From an uncultured Pseudomonadota bacterium (GTDB lineage: Bacteria > Pseudomonadota > Gammaproteobacteria > Steroidobacterales > Steroidobacteraceae): a DNA stretch of 64,000 nucleotides. The position numbers and the translations under genes are program-made. Numbering within the stretch: position 1 is the stretch's first letter; every line of letters starts with the position of its first letter. Under the pieces are notes generated by a model. That model saw nothing but the letters and a program-made list of their open reading frames with translations, was not told the origin of the DNA and ran no database searches. The stretch covers positions 1 through 64,000 of the forward strand of contig CAISDJ010000089.1 of the NCBI GenBank assembly GCA_903884105.1. Reading direction: 5' to 3'. This document shows, piece after piece, positions 57,970 to 64,000 of this stretch.

Positions 57970-59271
57970 ATGACAGCACCCTCGCCCCCATCGATAGCCG
58001 CCGGCGGCAACCCTGCTTCGCAGGCCAAGACCCTGCCGCTGCTGCTCCTCGTCGTCGCCGTCTTCTTCCTGTTCGGCGGCATCACCAACGTGTCCGACCT
58101 GCTGGTCGCCAAGCTCAAAGGGCTGTTCTCGCTCAACTACGCGCAGGCGATGCTCGTGCAGTTTGCGTTCTTCACGAGCTACGCGCTGTTCTCGATCCCG
58201 GCGGGCTTGCTGATGAACCGGGTGGGGTATTTCAAGGGCATCATGACGGGCTTCGGCATCATGATCGTGGCCTGCCTGCTGTTCGTGCCGGCCGCGCGCT
58301 CCGGAGCGTATGCACCGTTCCTCGCAGCGCTGTTTGTGATGGGCGGTGGCATCACGCTGCTGCAGGTCGCCGTGAATCCCTTGATCATTTCCCTGGGCAA
58401 GCCGGAAACCGCGCACAGCCGCCTGACCTTCGCGCAGTCCTTCAATTCTCTCGGCGTATTCCTCATCGTGACGTTTGGCGCAAGGTTGATCCTCGGCCAG
58501 GTGGCGGATGTGGACCCGGCCACCCTCGCAGGTGCCGCGCTCGACACCTATCGCACCACGGAAAGCGCGGTGATCGCGGAAGCCTATGTGGGCCTCGCCA
58601 TCGTGCTGGCGCTGGTGGCCGTCGTCTTCTGGTGCTGGCGCAGGTCCCTCGACCAGGCGAGCTATACAACCCTGCGTCTCGAAGGCGCCTTCGCACTGCT
58701 CGACAAACCCAGGCTCCGCTTCGGCTGCCTTTGCATCTTTGTCTACGTCGGTGCAGAAGTCGGGGTCGCCAGCATGATGGTCAACTATCTCGGGCTGCCG
58801 CGGACGATGGCGCTGGTGCCGATCGCGGCCGGAATCCTGCTGAGCTACTACTGGGCGGGGGCCATGATCGGCCGCTTCTTTGGTGGCTTCCTCCTCCGTC
58901 GCTTCAAGCCCGGCAAGGTATTGATGACCTTTGCGAGCGGCGCGATTGGCCTGATTGCAGTCTCCGCGTTGACCCACGGCTCGCTCGCCGGCTGGGCGCT
59001 GGTGCTGGTGGGCTTCACCAACTCGATCATGTTCCCGACGATCTTTTCGCTCGCGACGGAAGGACTCAAGGAAGATGCACCGAAGGCCTCTGGACTGCTC
59101 TGCACCGCCATCGTCGGGGGCGCGATCGTTCCCGTCCTCGTCGGACTGACTGCCGATGCCTTTGGCCTCACAGCCGGACTCATCGTACCCGTGGTCTGCT
59201 ATGTGATCATTGCGCGATTCGGATTGTTCGCCGAGGCGAATCGCAGCGTGAGGGCGGAGGTTACGCATTGA
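57970..59271 (+). CDS. FHS-family sugar:H+ symporter (FucP/GluP-like)
   Basis: A 433-residue, twelve-helix MFS protein. FLFGGITNVSDLLVAKLKG and LQVAVNPLIISLGKPE followed by FAQSFNSLG are the blocks that mark FucP/GluP-type transporters of fucose, glucose or galactose. It starts 42 bp after the ICMT-like gene. The sugar cannot be read from sequence. Confidence 0.88.
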   Translation: MTAPSPPSIAAGGNPASQAKTLPLLLLVVAVFFLFGGITNVSDLLVAKLKGLFSLNYAQAMLVQFAFFTSYALFSIPAGLLMNRVGYFKGIMTGFGIMIVACLLFVPAARSGAYAPFLAALFVMGGGITLLQVAVNPLIISLGKPETAHSRLTFAQSFNSLGVFLIVTFGARLILGQVADVDPATLAGAALDTYRTTESAVIAEAYVGLAIVLALVAVVFWCWRRSLDQASYTTLRLEGAFALLDKPRLRFGCLCIFVYVGAEVGVASMMVNYLGLPRTMALVPIAAGILLSYYWAGAMIGRFFGGFLLRRFKPGKVLMTFASGAIGLIAVSALTHGSLAGWALVLVGFTNSIMFPTIFSLATEGLKEDAPKASGLLCTAIVGGAIVPVLVGLTADAFGLTAGLIVPVVCYVIIARFGLFAEANRSVRAEVTH

Positions 59272-59327
59272 CGTTGCCAGCTCGATGCCGACAATCTAGA
59301 ACCCTGCTATCCGGATAGACCACACCC

Positions 59328-60371
59328 ATGAAGAAAGCCGCTTCACTGCCCGCCGTTCTGCTCATCGCAACCGCCGCACTTGCACTGCCCCTATCGGGCA
59401 ACGCGGGCCAGGCGCCGGGTGCGGCAGCAGCGACCCCGTTTGTCCGAACCATCACGCAAGTGAGGGGTGACGTTTACAAGGTGCAGAGCGGTCCCGGAAT
59501 CGGGGCGGTGACTGCCTTTCTCGTGACGTCCGAAGGCATCGTCCTGCTGGATCCCATCAATAACGAGTTCGCGGCCTGGCTGAAGGCCGAACTGGCAACC
59601 CGGTTCCCGGGCAAGCCCGTCAGGTTCGTGGTGCAAACGCACTACCACTGGGACCACGCTCGCGGCGGCGGCGTGTTTGCCGCCACGGCGAAGTTCATCG
59701 GCCATGCCTCCATGCCGGGCAAGTTCACGGCGAAGATCCGCGACGCCCGGCCGCCCGGCGACACGAACGACATCGACGGCGATGATCGCCTGGACAGGCA
59801 GGAAGCCCAGACCGGCACCCGTGTCCAGTTCGACACGATGGATGCGAACCACGACGGGTTCCTCACGCAGTCCGAAATGCTGGCCGATGTCCGTTCGCCC
59901 GAGATTACCTTCGCCGATCGGTACACGATCACGCTGGGCGGCAAGCGCGTGGAACTGATTCATGCAGGCGGCCGGCACACATCGGACCTGGTCGATGTCT
60001 ATTTCCCCGGCGAGCGGGTGCTGTTCGCGCAGGACTATGTCTGGCCAAAGCGCTTGTGCTGCAACTTCGCGTTCGACCGCATGCCGATGAGCACGTGGAT
60101 CAATTCCCTGAAGAACCTGGAGCGGCTCGACTTCGACACCTTCATCGGCAGCCACTGGGAGGGGGGCTCCCGTGCGGACTTCATTGCCGTCCGTCAGTAC
60201 CTCGAGGACCTGGAAGCCGCTGTTGCGGCCGGCATCCGCGCAGGCCAGACGCTCGAGGACATGAAGAAGTCGATCCGGCTGGAAAAGCATAAGGACTGGA
60301 TCGGTTACGACCAGCTCCCCGGCTTCATCGAATCCGCGTATACGAGCCTGACGCAGTACCCTGCCAGATGA
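59328..60371 (+). CDS. Secreted metallo-beta-lactamase-fold hydrolase with inserted EF-hand pair
   Basis: A 347-residue protein with a signal peptide. The HxHxDH motif is THYHWDHARGG (His105, His107, Asp109, His110); HAGGRHTSD, FAQDYVWP and IGSHWEGG supply later ligands. Between the first metal motif and the third His, residues 148-159 (DIDGDDRLDRQE) and 172-183 (DANHDGFLTQSE) match two calcium-binding EF-hand loops in tandem. Calcium might therefore control or stabilise the hydrolase. Substrate unknown. Confidence 0.85.
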   Translation: MKKAASLPAVLLIATAALALPLSGNAGQAPGAAAATPFVRTITQVRGDVYKVQSGPGIGAVTAFLVTSEGIVLLDPINNEFAAWLKAELATRFPGKPVRFVVQTHYHWDHARGGGVFAATAKFIGHASMPGKFTAKIRDARPPGDTNDIDGDDRLDRQEAQTGTRVQFDTMDANHDGFLTQSEMLADVRSPEITFADRYTITLGGKRVELIHAGGRHTSDLVDVYFPGERVLFAQDYVWPKRLCCNFAFDRMPMSTWINSLKNLERLDFDTFIGSHWEGGSRADFIAVRQYLEDLEAAVAAGIRAGQTLEDMKKSIRLEKHKDWIGYDQLPGFIESAYTSLTQYPAR

Positions 60372-60467
60372 CCGGGTACCGAGGACGCGTGCGCATATCT
60401 ACGGACTGTATTCGTCCGTAAACGCGCCACACTGCCAAACTCCGATAATCTAAGCAGGGTGGGGACG

Positions 60468-61841
60468 ATGAATCTAAGTTTCCTCGGCGCAGCCGGCACC
60501 GTCACGGGCTCGCGCTATCTCATCGAAGAGAATGGCCACCGCATCCTCGTCGATTGCGGCCTGTTCCAGGGCTACAAGCAGCTGCGGCTGCGTAACTGGG
60601 CACCCCTGCAGTTCGATCCGCGGAAGCTCGACGCAGTGGTCCTCACGCACGCGCATATCGACCACAGCGGCTATTTACCGTTGCTCTGTCGTTCGGGATT
60701 TCGTGGCCGCATCTATTGCTCGCACGCGACACTGGAGTTGTGCCGGATCCTGTTGCCCGATAGTGCCCACCTGCAGGAGGAGGACGCGAAGTTTGCCAAC
60801 CGCCACGGATTCTCGAAGCACCAGCCGGCCTTGCCGCTGTATACCCGCAAGGATGCCGACGACTGCCTCGAGCGATTTTGCGCGGTGGACCTGCACAATC
60901 CCTTCGTGGTCGCCAAAGGACTCAAAGCCGAATTCAGCCGCGGCGGTCATCTGCTCGGTGCCTGTACCGTGCGGATCTCCGGCGACACCACGTCGGTGCT
61001 GTTCTCCGGCGATCTGGGCAGGCCACACGATCCGATTCTCAATGCGCCCGAGCCGCCGCTGCCTGCCGACTACCTCGTCATCGAATCCACCTACGGCAAC
61101 CGCCGTCACCCTGTCATCGATCCGGAACAGGAGCTCGCTCGTTGGCTCAGGCGCGCGAGCGACCGCGGTGGCATCACCGTCATCCCGACCTTTGCCGTGG
61201 GCCGCGCCCAGGCACTGCTGCTCTACATCGATCGCCTGAAGCGCAAGGGCGAGATCGCCGACCTGCCGGTCTACCTCGACAGTCCGATGGCTGTAGACGC
61301 AACCTTGCTGTACGCCGCACACCGCGACGACCACAAACTCAGCGAGGACGATTGCAGGCGCATGTGTCGGGCCGCAACGCTCGTCAACACGCCGGAGCAA
61401 TCGCAGGCCCTCGATGCCAGGCGCGAACCCATGATCCTGCTGTCCGCCAGTGGCATGGCGTCAGGCGGCCGGGTGCTGCATCACCTCAAGGCATTCGTGG
61501 GTGATCCGAAGAATCTTGTGCTGCTCGCCGGATTCCAGGCACCGGGAACACGCGGTGCGTCGATGATCAACGGCGCACCGACGGTCCGGATCCACGGCAT
61601 GGAGTTCCCGGTGCGCGCCGAGGTGGGCCAGCTCGAAGCCAGTTCCGCGCACGCTGATGCCGATGAGCTGCTGGCGTGGATGCGTCGCTTGCCCAAGCCC
61701 CCGCGCAACACGTTCGTCGTTCACGGGGAGCCCGACGCCAGTGAGGCCCTGCGATACCGCTTTGATCACGAACTCAAGTGGCCGGTCACCGTGCCAGAGT
61801 ATCGCGATACATACGATCTCGACACGAATACGCAGGTATGA
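60468..61841 (+). CDS. Beta-CASP metallo-beta-lactamase RNase (RNA-specificity domain)
   Basis: A 457-residue CPSF/YSH1-like nuclease. LSFLGAAGTVTGSRYLI at the start, LTHAHIDHSGYLPLL as metal motif, FSGDLGRP and ESTYGNR next; then the beta-CASP segment and RNA-specificity motifs (LSASGMASGGRVLHHLK, SAHADADELL, VHGEPDASEALR). Relatives process RNA ends. A GGGTGGGG site precedes ATG 60468. It overlaps the phosphorylase gene by ATGA, so coupled expression is likely. Confidence 0.9.
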   Translation: MNLSFLGAAGTVTGSRYLIEENGHRILVDCGLFQGYKQLRLRNWAPLQFDPRKLDAVVLTHAHIDHSGYLPLLCRSGFRGRIYCSHATLELCRILLPDSAHLQEEDAKFANRHGFSKHQPALPLYTRKDADDCLERFCAVDLHNPFVVAKGLKAEFSRGGHLLGACTVRISGDTTSVLFSGDLGRPHDPILNAPEPPLPADYLVIESTYGNRRHPVIDPEQELARWLRRASDRGGITVIPTFAVGRAQALLLYIDRLKRKGEIADLPVYLDSPMAVDATLLYAAHRDDHKLSEDDCRRMCRAATLVNTPEQSQALDARREPMILLSASGMASGGRVLHHLKAFVGDPKNLVLLAGFQAPGTRGASMINGAPTVRIHGMEFPVRAEVGQLEASSAHADADELLAWMRRLPKPPRNTFVVHGEPDASEALRYRFDHELKWPVTVPEYRDTYDLDTNTQV

Positions 61842-63349
61842 AAACCGTTCCAGAACCAGAGACGCTCGACCTCGTCCGTGCCGGCATCGACACGTACCAA
61901 GAGCCGGTGGTCTATATGCGCGCCGACTGCACGGTCTGCCGCGCCGAGGGCTTTGAAGCGCAAACCCGCATCGCCGTGCATGTCGGCGATCGTTCGATCA
62001 TTGCAACCCTCAACGTCGTCTCAAGCCCGTGGTTGCCGCCGCATCAGGCTGGCCTGTCGGAAGCGGCATGGCGTCATCTTGAGCCGAAGCCCGGCGAGAA
62101 AGCCTGGTTCCGGCACGCGGACGCAGCCGATTCCACGGCACATATCCGCGCGAAGGTTTACGGGCAGCGACTGGAACGCGTGCACTACGCCGAGATCATG
62201 CGCGATGCGGTGCATGGCAGGTTGTCGGACCTCGAGCTGGTCGCCTTCCTCACTGCCTGCGCAGCCGGATCGATGGACACCGTTGAGACGGTAGCCCTCA
62301 CGCGCGCCATGGTGGGCGTCGGGTCGACGCTTGACTGGGGCACCGGCATCATCCTCGACAAGCACTGCGTGGGTGGTCTTCCCGGCAATCGCACGACGCC
62401 CATCCTCGTCGCCATTGTGGCCGCGGCGGGCTACCGGATCCCGAAGACTTCCTCGCGCGCCATCACCTCGCCGTCTGGCACTGCGGATACGATGGCCACG
62501 CTGGCACCCGTCGAGCTGACTTTGGCGCAGATGCGTGAAGTCGTGGACCGGGAAGGCGGGTGCATTGCGTGGGGTGGATCGGTGGGACTGAGCCCGGCCG
62601 ACGATATCCTGATCCGCGTAGAACGGCCGCTCGACTTCGACGGCGATGCGCAGCTCGTAGCGAGCGTGCTCTCAAAGAAAATCGCTGCCGGCGCGTCACA
62701 CGTGATCCTCGACATGCCGATGGGGCCCACCGCGAAGATCCGTACTCAGGAAGCGGCGCAGAAGCTGGGCGACAGGCTGACTGCCGTCGCCGAAGCATTG
62801 GGCCTGCGGGTGCACCTGCATCCCTCGGACGGAACTCAGCCCGTTGGCAACGGGATCGGCCCCGCCCTCGAAGCACGCGACGTGCTTGCCGTCCTCGCGC
62901 GCGCCCCGGACGCTCCTGCTGATCTGCGCGAGCGGGCGCTCGACCTGGCAGGCCATCTCCTCGAGCTCGGCGGCGAACCCGTTGGCCAGGGGCGCAACAA
63001 GGCAACGGCCTTGCTCGACAGCGGCGCCGCAGAAAGAAAGTTCCTCGCGATCTGTGCAGCGCAGGGAGGGCAGCGCACGCCACCCGTTGCGCAATACCAG
63101 GCGCCGGTCCTCTCACCCGCCCGTGGCGTCATCGCCCAAATCGACAATCGGCTGATCTCTCGGATTGCGAAACTGGCCGGTGCACCGCGGGCGCAGGCGG
63201 CGGGCATAGAGCTGCATGCTCATGTCGGCCGGACCGTCGAGCGCGGCCAACCGCTGATGACGGTGCATGCAGAGAGCCCCGGTGAACTGGCCTACGCGCT
63301 CGCGTATCACGCTCGGCACGCGCACGCTTTCAGCCTGCATCACGTCTGA
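61838..63349 (+). CDS. Thymidine phosphorylase / AMP phosphorylase-like enzyme
   Basis: A 503-residue nucleoside phosphorylase of the long archaeal-like type, with an extra N-terminal domain (residues 1-95) before the helical and alpha/beta domains. KHCVGGLPGNRTTPI and KTSSRAITSPSGTADTM are the phosphate- and substrate-binding motifs. It may degrade nucleosides or nucleoside monophosphates freed by the overlapping RNase. ATG 61838 was chosen because it overlaps the RNase stop by ATGA. Confidence 0.87.
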   Translation: MKTVPEPETLDLVRAGIDTYQEPVVYMRADCTVCRAEGFEAQTRIAVHVGDRSIIATLNVVSSPWLPPHQAGLSEAAWRHLEPKPGEKAWFRHADAADSTAHIRAKVYGQRLERVHYAEIMRDAVHGRLSDLELVAFLTACAAGSMDTVETVALTRAMVGVGSTLDWGTGIILDKHCVGGLPGNRTTPILVAIVAAAGYRIPKTSSRAITSPSGTADTMATLAPVELTLAQMREVVDREGGCIAWGGSVGLSPADDILIRVERPLDFDGDAQLVASVLSKKIAAGASHVILDMPMGPTAKIRTQEAAQKLGDRLTAVAEALGLRVHLHPSDGTQPVGNGIGPALEARDVLAVLARAPDAPADLRERALDLAGHLLELGGEPVGQGRNKATALLDSGAAERKFLAICAAQGGQRTPPVAQYQAPVLSPARGVIAQIDNRLISRIAKLAGAPRAQAAGIELHAHVGRTVERGQPLMTVHAESPGELAYALAYHARHAHAFSLHHV

Positions 63350-63369
63350 TTACTTGGCATCGCCCGCCG

Positions 63370-64000
63370 CTACCCGCCAGGCCCTCGTCCTCCTGCTCGT
63401 TCCGGGGCTGGACCGCGACCATTGCGACGTCGGTTGAACCCCCATTTGACGGCCTGGAACCAGAACAGGCTGACCACGGCCATGCCGGCGCCCGCCAGGA
63501 ACAAGGGAACGGTCGGTTGCGTGAACGCAAACAGCTGACTGACCTCTGGAATGCCCAGCACGCAGCCCAACAAAGCAAGCGTTGCCAATGCAATCCAGCC
63601 GAATTGACGGTTAGGCGCCGCTGCGCCGTGCCAGGAGCTCCTGCTCCAGGACCGGTTGGTGCGGATCAAGCCGAGGTTGGACAGCACGAGCGCCATGAAC
63701 GTAACGGCGCGGGCCATGTCGTCCGAATGCTTCATTGACCGAACGCTCGCGTAGACCACGAGCAACAGCATCAGCAAGCCAACCCCTTGCCACACTCCAC
63801 GTGTGAGCACGTCTGTGTCGAACAGGCGCTGGCTTGGGCTGCGCGGCGGCGCGGTCATGGCCCCGGGTTCGAGCGGCTCTGCCTCGAATACAACCGAACA
63901 GGCCGGATCGATGATCAGCTGCAGGAAAAGAATATGCACCGGCATCAGGAGTATCGGCCAGCCCAGCATCACCGGCACGAGCGACAGCCCGATGATCGGA
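63370..64000 (-). CDS. P-type cation-transporting ATPase, C-terminal part
   Basis: About 210 C-terminal residues are in the window; the gene starts beyond base 64000. WPILLMPVHILFLQLIIDPA and the following CSVVFEAEP belong to the membrane region after helix 6 of P-type cation ATPases (PMA1/Ca2+-like), and four hydrophobic helices follow. The catalytic domain lies outside, so ion specificity cannot be judged. Confidence 0.88.
   Translation of the reverse strand, partial: PIIGLSLVPVMLGWPILLMPVHILFLQLIIDPACSVVFEAEPLEPGAMTAPPRSPSQRLFDTDVLTRGVWQGVGLLMLLLVVYASVRSMKHSDDMARAVTFMALVLSNLGLIRTNRSWSRSSWHGAAAPNRQFGWIALATLALLGCVLGIPEVSQLFAFTQPTVPLFLAGAGMAVVSLFWFQAVKWGFNRRRNGRGPAPERAGGRGPGG

Overview
The window is high-GC bacterial chromosome, most likely from a gammaproteobacterium. 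The backbone mnmE ... mnmG, rsmG, parA, parB, atpIBEFHAGDC, glmU, glmS is the gammaproteobacterial arrangement near the replication origin. A diheme cytochrome c4, a LeuA of the ~560-residue type, a DUF6600 protein, a DUF5916 protein and many secreted hydrolases fit environmental lineages such as the Steroidobacter/Nevskia/xanthomonad-like branches. The order-level guess is inference only; no rRNA, tRNA or CRISPR array was seen.

Region 1 (1-19.3 kb) is an accessory block inserted between mnmE (only its last 38 codons are in the window) and mnmG. It begins with an AEC-family permease. It continues with an aryl-polyene-like type II polyketide pathway. The plus-strand unit (1.3-8.35 kb) encodes an acyl carrier protein, an AMP-dependent ligase, an ApeI-like dehydratase, a lipid-A-type acyltransferase, a LolA-like carrier, an MMPL/RND exporter, an ApeP-like dehydratase and a ketoreductase, with nearly every junction overlapping. 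The minus-strand unit (12.1-8.5 kb) encodes a ketosynthase, a Cys-less chain-length-factor-like partner, a family 2 glycosyltransferase and, coupled to it, exonuclease III. A methyltransferase stands between the units. Together they could build, reduce, glycosylate and export a conjugated polyene lipid. Behind them on the minus strand come a serine hydrolase, a NatAB-type ABC exporter, a DUF6600/FecR-like secreted protein and a NodB-type deacetylase.

Region 2 (19.4-41.2 kb) is the conserved core: mnmG, rsmG, the ParA/ParB partition pair, the complete F1Fo ATP synthase operon, glmU, glmS and a SlyD-like FKBP. Accessory insertions are an NfeD-like membrane protein, a SIMPL-domain protein with an unknown secreted partner, cytochrome c4, and a large DUF5916 outer-membrane-type protein between parB and atpI. 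The ATP synthase operon has a near-consensus promoter followed by a terminator-like hairpin at the atpI start.

Region 3 (41.2-46.7 kb) carries small stress-type proteins (DUF2934, CBS pair), an MFS permease behind a structured leader, and leuA behind what looks like a leucine-rich leader peptide with competing hairpins. Next is a YhhY-like acetyltransferase gene broken by one in-frame TGA.

Region 4 (46.7-53.5 kb) has a cytochrome P460, a lipoprotein and a putative exopolysaccharide system: TPR/beta-barrel outer-membrane protein, membrane-anchored HEAT protein, processive-type GT2 synthase and a membrane-anchored CX5R phosphatase in one overlapping minus-strand operon, facing a secreted TIM-barrel-like protein. 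The layout recalls Pga/YaiO systems but with a phosphatase downstream of the synthase.

Region 5 (53.7-64 kb) is mostly single metabolic genes: two metallo-beta-lactamase-fold hydrolases (one with an inserted EF-hand pair), methyltransferases, a secretory lipase-like hydrolase, an FHS sugar permease, a beta-CASP RNase overlapping an archaeal-type thymidine/AMP phosphorylase, and the C-terminal end of a P-type cation ATPase that runs off the window.
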